DNA from: Pirellula sp.
Lineage (GTDB): Bacteria > Planctomycetota > Planctomycetia > Pirellulales > Pirellulaceae
Direction: 5' to 3'
Assembly (NCBI GenBank): GCA_021300155.1
Contig: JAJTID010000050.1
Span: 1 to 64,000, forward strand
Length of the DNA stretch: 64,000 bases
Part shown: in pieces, positions 50,290-60,255 of the stretch
How positions within the stretch are numbered: position 1 is the first letter of the stretch
Layout of the letters: each line of letters opens with the position of its first letter
The notes under the pieces: model-generated
Database searches by the model: none
Told to the model about the DNA's origin: nothing
Seen by the model: only the letters and a program-made list of their open reading frames with translations
Position numbers and translations under genes: made by a program

Positions 50290-51486
50290 TCAAAATGCCA
50301 ATATACAGCCTCGATAAAATTCGAAAGCCTGAACTACTTGCTTTAACTCAATATACTCGACTGCACTATGCGCTTGGTCGATGCTCCCCGGTCCAAAAAT
50401 AATTGTTGGAATTCCCTTTCGTCCTAGTTTGCTGGCATCACTCCCGAAAGGTACTCCAATAGGTTCCGCGTTTAGCCCTAGATTTGATAATACGGAGCCA
50501 GCGACTCGAACGATCGCGCTCGAGGGATCGACACCCCACGCTTCGTCTACTAGCATGGGTTGCTCCATTCGAACATTCATGCCTGGCACCGTTTTACGTA
50601 CCCCTTCAAGCAATTGTTCGTAGTGATTCCATACGTCAGTGACGGTCTCCTGCGGGAGTAATCTGCGATCGATTTCCATCGTGCAACTGTCGGGAACAAA
50701 GTTGACTTGAACGCCCCCCGAGATAACTCCAACATTGCAACTGGCAGGCCCTAGCATTGGATCGTCGCTATGCGAGAGAGCGACATGGTCCTGTTCGATC
50801 GCTAATGCGATTCGAGCCATGGGGTAGATGGCATTCACTCCCAAGTGGGCTTTCGAGCTATGGGCGGATTTCCCAGTCGTAATGATGCGCCATCGCAAAA
50901 CTCCTTTACTCGCAATCGCGACTCGCAACTCAGTCGGCTCCGCGACGATGGCAGCGTCCGCAACCAAATTTTCGCACAGTTTCTTGACGCCAAGGAAAGA
51001 GTACTCTTCGTCGACAACGGCAGCCAGTACCACATTGCAGGGTGGTTTCTCGCCGCTCGCATGAATGGCGGCCACTGCATGCATCATCGCGGCCAATCCC
51101 GCTTTAGTATCACAGGAACCACGGCCATACACGCGTCCCTCACGGACGTTGGGCTCGAAGGGCGGTATCGACATTCCTTGGACAGAGACCGTATCCATAT
51201 GAGCTTCGAGCAGCACGGTCCGACTCGAATCGACTCCAGGCAGGCGAGCGATGATGTTTTGTCGCGCCTCGGCGGATTCGCTCGCATCCAAAACATTTTG
51301 TCGCGAAGTTTCGATTCCACGTTTCTGAAAGAAATTTTCGACGTAGCAAGCTACCTCCGCTTCGCCAGGTCCGCCGTCATAAAATGCGTTGACGCTGTTG
51401 ATGTGAATCAAATCGGCTAGCGTTGCGAATAAATCTTTCAAAGACGCCCCTTTCGCGGATCGTATGAGCGACCGGTAGTGACCCAA
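50290..51486 (-). CDS. M20 family metallopeptidase (ArgE/DapE-like)
   Basis: VLLEAHMDTVSV, GRGSCDTKAGLAAMMHA, AAVVDEEYSFLGVKKL, AHSSKAHLGVNAI. Confidence 0.93.
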   Translation of the reverse strand: MGHYRSLIRSAKGASLKDLFATLADLIHINSVNAFYDGGPGEAEVACYVENFFQKRGIETSRQNVLDASESAEARQNIIARLPGVDSSRTVLLEAHMDTVSVQGMSIPPFEPNVREGRVYGRGSCDTKAGLAAMMHAVAAIHASGEKPPCNVVLAAVVDEEYSFLGVKKLCENLVADAAIVAEPTELRVAIASKGVLRWRIITTGKSAHSSKAHLGVNAIYPMARIALAIEQDHVALSHSDDPMLGPASCNVGVISGGVQVNFVPDSCTMEIDRRLLPQETVTDVWNHYEQLLEGVRKTVPGMNVRMEQPMLVDEAWGVDPSSAIVRVAGSVLSNLGLNAEPIGVPFGSDASKLGRKGIPTIIFGPGSIDQAHSAVEYIELKQVVQAFEFYRGCILAF

Positions 51487-51585
51487 TCGCTCTACATCCA
51501 GTCGCTTTATCGTGCAGCCTAGTTTTGTCGAGGCATCGACTGCAAGGAATCCAAACCTCGGATCAAATCAAAAAAATGGCAACGA

Positions 51586-51888
51586 CTAACGATACAAAAC
51601 GGTTGCGTACCAACCGTTTGCACCGCGTGCGACTCCAATGCCAACCGGGGATCGCTGTCCCCAGTAGCAACACTTGCGAATCGCATCGTCCGCAGAGACC
51701 GTCGAGAATCCTACGCCCTCATAGCGACCCGTACCCATAGAGCCACCGACGTGTCGCATGCGACCATCTGCGGCCTGTCTCGCAGCTTTCTGCTGCGCAA
51801 CACAGGTATCACATGCCGAAACACTCGCGGCAGAAAATACTGCTAAAAGCATCGCAACACTGATCATTCGAAATGCAAACCTTTGCAT
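51586..51888 (-). CDS. Small secreted hypothetical protein
   Basis: MQRFAFRMISVAMLLAVFSAASVSACDTC... signal peptide; ~100 aa. Confidence 0.6.
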   Translation of the reverse strand: MQRFAFRMISVAMLLAVFSAASVSACDTCVAQQKAARQAADGRMRHVGGSMGTGRYEGVGFSTVSADDAIRKCCYWGQRSPVGIGVARGANGWYATVLYR

Positions 51889-52127
51889 CACTACACTCCG
51901 TTCACTTTTAGTCGAGAAAAGCTTCGTGCTAAAGAAAACGAGCATCCTGCCAGTTTATCTAACCTGTAAACAACAATCGATCTAGATCGCCCTCTAGGTT
52001 CGCTTCGTTGTCTCAGACTGTCAACCTCAATTCGCAGACTTCAAGCCTTCATTTATTCGCTTCTATTGCAAATAAAGGTGACATACGGTAAGAGATCAGA
52101 ATTCGATGATGGAAAACTTTTGGGTAA

Positions 52128-52670
52128 TTAAGCAGCCCTACGAAGATCCTGTGACGCAACGGCATTCGACGGTACAGGTATCGACTCCAGAACACCGCCC
52201 TGCACCGATGTTGCAAAGATGGCTGAATTGCCATGACACAGCCGAGGCAACCAATCGCGGATCGCTTCACCCGACTCGGATTGCAAATTCCATTCACCAT
52301 CGATGATGATCAGATCGCTAGGAAGTACCGAGTGTGCAACACGCGTAAGCGCTGATTTGGTTTCCCCAGGAATGAGGTGCGCCTTGACACCTAATTCAGC
52401 CAGCATGCGATGCGCTTGTTTTAGATTGAGGTGCGGCGTTCCTGCTGGAGCGGACTCGAATCGATCCACTCCTGCGTATCGAATGTAGCTCACGTCCGAA
52501 GCTTTCGTACAGAGAGGAATCAATCGACGCGCTCGATCGCCTGCTCCGATTCCGATCTCTAGGATCGAAGCAATCGGGTTCTCCAAAACGTACAGAAACA
52601 GGGTACGTTCACACGCTGGCTTGGAAAGATAACGCCAATAGAGACGTTGAATCCAACTCAGGCGAGCCAT
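52128..52670 (-). CDS. Putative class I SAM-dependent methyltransferase-like protein
   Basis: SILEIGIGAGDRARRLIPLC motif I-like, YAGVDRFE, DLIIIDGEWNL. Confidence 0.65.
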   Translation of the reverse strand: MARLSWIQRLYWRYLSKPACERTLFLYVLENPIASILEIGIGAGDRARRLIPLCTKASDVSYIRYAGVDRFESAPAGTPHLNLKQAHRMLAELGVKAHLIPGETKSALTRVAHSVLPSDLIIIDGEWNLQSESGEAIRDWLPRLCHGNSAIFATSVQGGVLESIPVPSNAVASQDLRRAA

Positions 52671-53099
52671 GATTTCCTCGGTAGTGGAAGCGGTTGCGAA
52701 AAGGCGAAGCGCCGAGAACAGAATTAGTGAAGCCGCGTTGATGTCAAGAATCGCATCCTTGCGAAACCCGTTACACCATCGCGGCTAAGCACAGGAGTGC
52801 TGAGGTGTTCCACTCGGCTAGCTTCCTTGCTAACGAGAGTGACTCCGCACAACTGGGACGACTGTCTCCAACCGTCCAGCTAACCTATCGGTTGTTCCGA
52901 CTGTACTTATTGAATAGGCAGATTCCGCGACCTTAGAGTCGCGCCAGCTTGCCGATTTTGCCACCTGTGCCGGCATTGCTAGCGAAGATCAGGCGCTTTA
53001 GGAGGTTTCGCCATCGGCTCTTCACAGGTCCAGTGATTCCGACCTAGGTTTCTACGCTTGTTAATCTATGCAAACCCACATTTTTTATATTCATCAGAT

Positions 53100-55856
53100 A
53101 TGTTCCCGTATTTCAAACGATTTGTGTCGTCCGCGCCAGCCGGTAACGCACCGTCTGTCGATTTATGGAATCATGTCGGCAAATTGGAGCGGTGCGAGCA
53201 ACGCCTTGCGCTTTCCTCTATGCCTTGGCATCCCCTGGGGATGGGCCCGCTCGAACCACAAACCATTCCGACAATAGAATTTCCCGAGTTCCAATCGCCA
53301 TGGAATGACAATCCAGTGGCATTGCCCAGCATCGATTCGCATCTTGCCGAAGCTCACCAGCAAACGGGCTGGAATGGAGTGAATTCTCAATTCGGTTTGG
53401 ATGGTAAAGGACAGACTGTAGCGATCATCGATAGTGGCATTGCATTCGATCATGTGGCGTTAGGACGCGGGTATGGTGCAGGTTATCGCGTAGTCGGTGG
53501 GTGGGATTTTGCCGAGAACGATAATCGCCCTTACGACGATGCGCCAGCTGGTTTTCACGGGACTCACGTTGCAGGAATCGTGGGTGCAAACGATGGTGTG
53601 CATTTCGGCGTTGCTCCCAATGTCGACTTGGTCGCTTTGCGAGTATTCAACGATATTGGCAAAGGAGAGTTAGCTTGGACTGAATCAGCACTGCGTTGGG
53701 TTTATGACAATCGCAATACTTTTGCCAATCCAATCACGACCGTGAATCTCTCCTTGGGATCGAGTTGGAATTCAAGCACGATTCCTGTTTGGGCAACGCT
53801 CGAAGACGAACTCGCTCAATTGAATCAAGCTGGCATTGTTGTGGTTGCGTCCGCAGGTAACTCCTTTCAACAACATAAAACTCCCGGGTTAGCTTACCCG
53901 GCTGCAAGCCCGTTCGTTATTCCTGTAGCGAGTATCGACAGCAACAATCAACTAAGCGACTTCAGTCAACGCGACTCCCGTGTAATCGCTGCCCCTGGAC
54001 GAGGTATCGAAAGCACGGTGCCTGACTATTTCTTCGGTCGCGACGGCAACCCGAACGATTGGGCCAACGCGAGCGGTACGAGTATGGCCGCCCCCTATGT
54101 AGCAGGCGCTACGGTGCTAATCCGTGAAGCCATGGAACTCGCGGGCATTGAGAACATTACATCGCAGTCGATCTACGATACGCTCCGTAATACCGCCAAT
54201 AGTGTATTTGACACGATAACCAATCAAGCCTACCGAAGCTTGGATCTGGATCGAGCCATTGAGTCTATTCTGCCTCGAGATAACGTCGGCGATTCGTTTG
54301 CGGATGCGTCCCTGCTCAATGTCCAATCTAGTGGTGCAACGAACGGCTGGATCAATTCGTTGTCGGATCGAGATGTTTATCGATTGAACCCCACACAAAA
54401 TGGTGAATTACGATTCCAGTTAGACAGTACGCATTTGGAAAAGGAAACGGTTCATTTGATTCGCAATGGCCAGGAATCACTGGTCAGTCTTTCCAACGGT
54501 CTAGGTTCGATTCAAGTCAATGCGGGAGAGTCGATAGGATTGCGAATCTCCGATGGCCAATCGATTGGTCAATACAAACTGGATTGGAGCTTTGCAGCAT
54601 CCTCCTCCGGTACCAAGCAAGTCCCTTCCTTTGCGTCCATTCAAGGAGATACGCTCACGATTCTCGGCACATCCGGCGCGAATCAAATTGCCATAGATTT
54701 GAGTGCAGGAATTCGAGTCGACGTCGATGGTGCCACCCATCAATGGAACAACAACTCCATTCGTAATGTCGTTATCGACGGGGTGCAAAACAACGACTCG
54801 ATTCGAATTGTTGGCTCCACCCTTGCTGATCGAATTGATTTGCGTCCCAACCAAGTTGAGTTGAACAACGAATTGCTTTCGGTACGAGTCAACAATGTTG
54901 AAAACGTCCAGTTTGTCGGAGGTGGTGGTCCAGACCGAGCCTATCTCTTCGATGGTGCGACGGACGATAGACTGAGCATTTGGCCCAATAGAGCCGAACT
55001 CACCGGCGTGGGCTACGCATTCTCAGTGGAACAAGTCAATCGCATCTTCATTCATGCATTGCAGGGAGGAGATGATCAAGCGTTCGTATACGACTCTATT
55101 GGAAATGACACCCTCAGTGTGCGACCGCAATTCACGAGCATGAGCGGCCAGGGGTACTTTAACTATCTGTCAGGTTTCGAACGGGTCTTCGCATATGCCA
55201 ACACAGGTGGAGTGGACCGGGCCCAGTTGTATGACTCCGTTGGTAACGATCTGTTTAGTACCAGCGGCGAAGTGACCTCCCTCGTGGGCTCCGGCTTTTC
55301 TACGTTTGCACGCGGCTTTGAAAATGTCGAAGCGTACGCCAATGCAGGCGGAGTCGATCGAGCGTTGGTTTATGCACCAATTGGAGGACGGCTAACATCG
55401 GGAGTCGATTTCGTTGGCATGGAAGGCACGGGTAGAAGCAGCGTCGCGAGAGGCTTTGAGCGAACCGAACTATTTGCCAACGGAGCATCGACAAACCTCA
55501 ATGCAATTCGAACGAACTCGCTTGAACCCGACTCCGATCAACCAACGGCCATGACCCCAGCCCCCATTCTGCCTGGAATTGCCCTCGGGGCGATGGCAGA
55601 GACGGGATACACCAGGATCGCCATGAATATAGGATCCTCGATTGATCTCGAAGCGGACTCGGGCACTCCATTGCATTCGGCTCCATCGCATTCGGCGGTA
55701 GACGGTATCAGTCGATTGGGCAGCTATGCAAGATCGATGGATTTGGCCATGGATTCGCAAATTCTGCGGGAGGTAGAGGAAGCGTTGGAGGCGTTGATTG
55801 CAGCCGAGTCGGAGAGCGATCGTGACATCCTGGATCAGATTTTCGGCAGATTGTGA
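53100..55856 (+). CDS. S8 family (subtilisin-like) secreted serine peptidase with C-terminal repeats
   Basis: QTVAIIDSGIAFDH, FHGTHVAGIVGAN, NASGTSMAAPYVAGA triad; ERCEQRLALS N-terminal motif. Confidence 0.93.
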   Translation: MFPYFKRFVSSAPAGNAPSVDLWNHVGKLERCEQRLALSSMPWHPLGMGPLEPQTIPTIEFPEFQSPWNDNPVALPSIDSHLAEAHQQTGWNGVNSQFGLDGKGQTVAIIDSGIAFDHVALGRGYGAGYRVVGGWDFAENDNRPYDDAPAGFHGTHVAGIVGANDGVHFGVAPNVDLVALRVFNDIGKGELAWTESALRWVYDNRNTFANPITTVNLSLGSSWNSSTIPVWATLEDELAQLNQAGIVVVASAGNSFQQHKTPGLAYPAASPFVIPVASIDSNNQLSDFSQRDSRVIAAPGRGIESTVPDYFFGRDGNPNDWANASGTSMAAPYVAGATVLIREAMELAGIENITSQSIYDTLRNTANSVFDTITNQAYRSLDLDRAIESILPRDNVGDSFADASLLNVQSSGATNGWINSLSDRDVYRLNPTQNGELRFQLDSTHLEKETVHLIRNGQESLVSLSNGLGSIQVNAGESIGLRISDGQSIGQYKLDWSFAASSSGTKQVPSFASIQGDTLTILGTSGANQIAIDLSAGIRVDVDGATHQWNNNSIRNVVIDGVQNNDSIRIVGSTLADRIDLRPNQVELNNELLSVRVNNVENVQFVGGGGPDRAYLFDGATDDRLSIWPNRAELTGVGYAFSVEQVNRIFIHALQGGDDQAFVYDSIGNDTLSVRPQFTSMSGQGYFNYLSGFERVFAYANTGGVDRAQLYDSVGNDLFSTSGEVTSLVGSGFSTFARGFENVEAYANAGGVDRALVYAPIGGRLTSGVDFVGMEGTGRSSVARGFERTELFANGASTNLNAIRTNSLEPDSDQPTAMTPAPILPGIALGAMAETGYTRIAMNIGSSIDLEADSGTPLHSAPSHSAVDGISRLGSYARSMDLAMDSQILREVEEALEALIAAESESDRDILDQIFGRL
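54921..55497 (+). repeat. Degenerate ~45-50 aa protein repeats at the C-terminus of the S8 peptidase
   Basis: Recurrent [GFE]xVxAYANxGGxDRAxLYDSxGNDxL...GxGF/Y pattern, four to five units. Confidence 0.75.
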
Positions 55857-55994
55857 GTATTGGTGGGTTTTTGCAGCCTCCGCAGGCGTCAAATCTTACC
55901 CAGCCTTCTTGAACTACCGTCCTTTCCGGCTATTCTCAGGGTATAGGAAGTTGCGGGATGTCGCGACGATACACGAGGATCTTGGAGGAGCTTC

Positions 55995-57176
55995 ATGAGA
56001 AATAAATTGGTTCGATGGTTGTCCGGTGCTGCCGTTGTTGCGAGTTTCGCAGCGTTCGCCGGGCTGGTTAGCGCTGGGTATGGTTCCGGTGGCTCGTATG
56101 GTGGGTACGGCTCGAGCGGTGGCTCTTCTGGCTACGGCTCGAGTGGCGGATACGCAGCGGGCTATGGTTCTAGCGGCGGATACACCGCAGGTTATGGATC
56201 GAGCGGAGTGGCCAGTTACGGTGGCTCCTCAGGCGGATATGTTGGCCCGCTTCGACGGTTGCACAACCACATTCACGAAGGAATCCACAACCGAATGGCC
56301 GCGCGCGCTGCTGCACGAAGCTACGGTAGCTCGGGTGGAAGCTCCGGAGTTCTCTATTCCTCAAGCTATGGTTCGTCCGGTGGTTCTTCGGGCGGAAGTT
56401 ATTTGAGTAGCGGTTCATCTGGCGGAGGTTCGTCCGGTGGCAGTTATTTGCACTCCTACAGCCATGGATCCTCAGGTGGCGGTTCGTCCGGTGGAGGATC
56501 CTCAGGCAGCTATACCCCGACTTATTCGGGAGGCTCATCCGGTTCCATTCACAATTATGGTTCTTACGACGGAGTGATCATGGATAGCTCCGTGCCTTTG
56601 AGCAGCAATGCTTCTGGGGTATCGCGAAACGCGAATAAAGTATCCACTTCCAAGTCGGTAGATCCCCGCGAGATTCATCTCGTGGTGAATTTGCCCGAAG
56701 AGGCCAAGATGTTTGTCAACGGGAACGCAACAACATCAACAGGTGCTTCGAGGCATTTCGTTAGCCGAAACTTAAACGAGGGAGAGAGCTATCGATTCGA
56801 ACTAAAGGCCGTCTTGGCCGATGCCAATGGAAATGAAGTCCACAAAACGAAGACGGTCGTGCTGAACAGCGGCAACGGCGAAGAAATCAACTTTGACATG
56901 CAGTCGAACGATGAACCGACCGAAACCGTATTGACACTGAACGTACCGGAAGATGCGTCGGTCATCTTGGCGAACAATGTTACTAAGAATTCTGGTTCGG
57001 CTCGGGTTTTCCGTACCAAACAACTCCGTGACGGCGAATCGTGGGACGACTACAAAATTCAAGTGACGGTTGCAGGAGTTACCAAGGAAAAGGTGATTCG
57101 ATTGATTGGCGGTGACAATCTCGAATTGACCTTTAACTTTGACGACGCTGCTGATGCAAAGCTGGCAATGCAATAA
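55995..57176 (+). CDS. Gly/Ser/Tyr-rich surface-type protein with two TIGR03000-like domains
   Basis: SSGGYGSSGG-type low-complexity N-half; IHLVVNLPEEAKMFVNGNATTSTGASRHFVSRNLNEGESYRFELKA and TVLTLNVPEDASVILANNVTKNSGSARVFRTKQLRDGESWDDYKIQV. Confidence 0.88.
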   Translation: MRNKLVRWLSGAAVVASFAAFAGLVSAGYGSGGSYGGYGSSGGSSGYGSSGGYAAGYGSSGGYTAGYGSSGVASYGGSSGGYVGPLRRLHNHIHEGIHNRMAARAAARSYGSSGGSSGVLYSSSYGSSGGSSGGSYLSSGSSGGGSSGGSYLHSYSHGSSGGGSSGGGSSGSYTPTYSGGSSGSIHNYGSYDGVIMDSSVPLSSNASGVSRNANKVSTSKSVDPREIHLVVNLPEEAKMFVNGNATTSTGASRHFVSRNLNEGESYRFELKAVLADANGNEVHKTKTVVLNSGNGEEINFDMQSNDEPTETVLTLNVPEDASVILANNVTKNSGSARVFRTKQLRDGESWDDYKIQVTVAGVTKEKVIRLIGGDNLELTFNFDDAADAKLAMQ

Positions 57177-57204
57177 CGACTTGGTTGGTTCTACATATGT
57201 TCTC

Positions 57205-57240
57205 CACAAAGGCTCCGATTTCATCGGGGCCTTTTTTTGT
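57205..57240 (+). terminator. Rho-independent terminator
   Basis: cacaaaGGCtCCGATttcATCGGgGCCttttttt directly after the TIGR03000-type gene. Confidence 0.85.
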
Positions 57241-57346
57241 GGACTCCCCTAATTTTGAGCGATTCACTTGGCTGGGAGTGCTTCAATCGCGAGTCCAGGT
57301 TATCATCAAAGAGTAAACTTTTGCACGACTTTATAGACGGATTTCC

Positions 57347-58933
57347 ATGTCGACCGATTCAACGCAACGGCCTGCTGCATCTACCACGCACCCTCAAACT
57401 CGAACGGTCGCGGTCGTTGACATTGGAGCGACCAGTGTCCGGATGGCGATCGCTGAAATCGATTCCCGATCGTCGGTTCGAATCCTCGAGGAAGTATCGC
57501 AAGTAGTCTCGCTCGGTCACGATACTTTCTCGACTCAGCGGATTAGTCGAAAGAGTATTGAGGAATGCGCCATCGTATTGCGCAGTTGTCGTCGATTGAT
57601 GCAGGAGTATGGCATCACTCGCCCGGAACAAATGCGAATTGTGGCAACGAGTGCCGTGCGCGAGGCTAGCAATCGACTTGCGTTTGTCGACCGAATGTTT
57701 ATCGCGACCGGTTTCGAAGTGGAATCTCTCGACGAAGCGGAAGTGAACCGCATAACGTACATGGGGGTCCAGCCACTCCTGCAGGGGACCCCCTCGCTAT
57801 CTTCTGTCAAAACGATTGTGGTCGAAGTGGGTAGCGGTAGTACCGAAGTGCTGGTCGTCCGCGGTGGAAACGTTTTGTTTTCCAATACCTACCGCCTGGG
57901 GTCGCTCCGAATGCTTGAACAAGTAGATCGGCTCAATACTTCAATGGCTAAGCAGCGGACGATCATCGAATCCCAGGTGCACCGCTTTGTTCATCAGATT
58001 TTTGAACATGTAGATTCAGATAAACTAGTCCAAATGGTCGCATTGGGTGGTGACATGCGACTCGCAGCCAACAACTTGAACTCGACCCATCTAGGTCGCG
58101 ATTTGAGAAGCGTGTCACTGGCCGACTTGACGGACTTTGCACGCATGATCGGTGGATTGCGAGAAGAAGACTTGGTCGCTCGATTTGGAGTCAGCTACGC
58201 AGACGCGGAAACGTTGTGGCCAGCATTGCTTAGCTACATTTATTTGGCGAGAGAATTCCAATTGCCCGTGCTGCATGTCGCAGAGACGAATTTGCGTGAT
58301 GGACTGCTGAGCGATTTAGCTGTCCGCGATGCTTGGACGGCAGAGTTTCGCAATCAGATTATTCGATCGGCGATCAATCTGGGTCGAAAACTGGCATTTG
58401 ACGAGACGCACGCCCGGCATGTCGCGACTCTCTCTCGCAAGTTGTTTTCCGATTTGGCTGCCGAGCATCAATTGGACCAACGAATGGAGTTGATCCTTTA
58501 TCTCGCGGCTCTCCTGCATGAAGTGGGCCTTTTCGTAAACGCGAGAAGTCATCATAAGCATGCGATGTACATTATTCGCAACAGCGAGCTCTTTGGCTTG
58601 TCGGTCAAGGATCTGCTGCTCGTTTCTTTGATCGTTCGCTACCATCGTCGATCATCTCCGCAACCAGATCACGAAGGCTACGCGACATTGGATCGCAGCG
58701 ACCGCGTCGCGGTAGCCAAACTTGCCGCCATACTAAGACTCGCGATTGCGTTGGATGAATCGAGATCGCAGCGTATCGGCAACATCCGATGCCACCGAGA
58801 CGACGACAGGCTCATCATCACAACGCACGGAATCGAAGATGTTTCCTTGGAACAACTAACGGTCAGGCAATCAGGTGACCTGTTCGAGGAAATCTTCGGG
58901 ATGAGTGTGTTCTTGAGAAGCGATCCGGGATAG
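57347..58933 (+). CDS. Ppx/GppA phosphatase family protein with HD-like C-terminus
   Basis: VAVVDIGATSVRMAIAEI, ATSAVREASNR, VVEVGSGSTEVLVV, ALGGDMRLAA; C-terminal YLAALLHEVGLFVNARSHHKHAMYII. Confidence 0.92.
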   Translation: MSTDSTQRPAASTTHPQTRTVAVVDIGATSVRMAIAEIDSRSSVRILEEVSQVVSLGHDTFSTQRISRKSIEECAIVLRSCRRLMQEYGITRPEQMRIVATSAVREASNRLAFVDRMFIATGFEVESLDEAEVNRITYMGVQPLLQGTPSLSSVKTIVVEVGSGSTEVLVVRGGNVLFSNTYRLGSLRMLEQVDRLNTSMAKQRTIIESQVHRFVHQIFEHVDSDKLVQMVALGGDMRLAANNLNSTHLGRDLRSVSLADLTDFARMIGGLREEDLVARFGVSYADAETLWPALLSYIYLAREFQLPVLHVAETNLRDGLLSDLAVRDAWTAEFRNQIIRSAINLGRKLAFDETHARHVATLSRKLFSDLAAEHQLDQRMELILYLAALLHEVGLFVNARSHHKHAMYIIRNSELFGLSVKDLLLVSLIVRYHRRSSPQPDHEGYATLDRSDRVAVAKLAAILRLAIALDESRSQRIGNIRCHRDDDRLIITTHGIEDVSLEQLTVRQSGDLFEEIFGMSVFLRSDPG

Positions 58934-58940
58934 CGATCGT

Positions 58941-60251
58941 ATGTTTTTGATTCCCCTCATCGCGATCATTCTGTTGATCGGAATCGTGACAGGTTCCAAC
59001 TGGTTCGCTTTAGGGGCGTGCACGTTGCTGGTTGTCTTTCACTTTGCCAGGTACTTTTCGGAGAAGTGGGCTTCGAGCATTGAAGTGGAGAGAACCGTCT
59101 CAACAAACGAGACGAACATCGGAGAATCTGTTAATGTCGGACTCAAGCTAGTCAACAAAACTAAGTTTTTTATTCCGTGGTTGTTGTTGGAAGACACGTT
59201 GCCTAAGCGAGCGATCTCGCGACCGAATCGTGCACTCGAGTTGGTTGGATCTGCGGCCAAGCTCTATTTCTTTCGACCCGGTCAACTGGCTATGTTGGCT
59301 TACAAATTGATTCCGCGACGACGCGGATACTTCCGCCTTGGCCCAACATTGCTAGAGACTGGAGACTTGCTGGGGTTGCACCGACAGCATCGCATCGTAT
59401 CGGAGACCAACTTTTTGCTCGTGTTGCCAAAACTGATTCCGCTCGAAGGCGTGAATGTTACGACACGCAGGCCGATGGGCGAGCTTCGAGCCAATGAACG
59501 AACGCTGGATGATCCGACTCAAATGGTTGGCATTCGAGCGTATCGACCAGGCGACCCATTGAATCGAATTCATTGGAAAGCCACAGCGAGAACGGGTGTA
59601 TTGCATTCAAGAGTCTTTCAGCCGACTTGTTTGCAAGGAGCAATGCTCGTCTTGGACATGCACCGCGATTCGAATCCGGATCGTAATGAACCGATGCGAA
59701 CCGATCTGGCAGTAACGGCGGCAGCGTCGATCATTCATACACTGTACTTGATGAATCAACCGTTCGGTTTGATCAGCAATGGCCGTGATGCTGCAGACCG
59801 TTTCCGTCAAGAAGAGTTAGCTTCAGATTATTCCAATCGAGATGCGATTCGACTCTCGGTTCAAAAGGAAGAAAAGAATGATCGGCTCAAGCCCTTGATC
59901 ATCGACGCCGGTGTTGGACCGGAAAAGTTTTCCGAAATTCATCGCACGCTTGCACGACTGGAGCGAACCGACGGTCTAAACCTTTGTCAGTTGCTCAGTG
60001 AAACGCAAAGTCGATTGCCTCGCCAATTGGCAATTCTGGTGATACTACAAACAGTCGACGAAGAGGCGGCGCTTTCACTCGCACTGTTGCGAAAGCAAGG
60101 TTTTTCTGTATCCGTCATTGTGAATCAACACACAATGGATGGAGCAGACGATGCAGCTGCGATGCTCGTTGGTCAACGGCTTCCTGTGTACGCATTACCA
60201 GACGAGCAATCGGTACCCACCGTTTGCCAAAACATGCTTCTAATGCGATGA
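58941..60251 (+). CDS. DUF58 domain-containing protein (second DUF58 gene in window)
   Basis: MVGIRAYRPGDPLNRIHWKATARTGVLHSRVFQPT; two N-terminal TM segments. Confidence 0.92.
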   Translation: MFLIPLIAIILLIGIVTGSNWFALGACTLLVVFHFARYFSEKWASSIEVERTVSTNETNIGESVNVGLKLVNKTKFFIPWLLLEDTLPKRAISRPNRALELVGSAAKLYFFRPGQLAMLAYKLIPRRRGYFRLGPTLLETGDLLGLHRQHRIVSETNFLLVLPKLIPLEGVNVTTRRPMGELRANERTLDDPTQMVGIRAYRPGDPLNRIHWKATARTGVLHSRVFQPTCLQGAMLVLDMHRDSNPDRNEPMRTDLAVTAAASIIHTLYLMNQPFGLISNGRDAADRFRQEELASDYSNRDAIRLSVQKEEKNDRLKPLIIDAGVGPEKFSEIHRTLARLERTDGLNLCQLLSETQSRLPRQLAILVILQTVDEEAALSLALLRKQGFSVSVIVNQHTMDGADDAAAMLVGQRLPVYALPDEQSVPTVCQNMLLMR

Positions 60252-60255
60252 TCTT

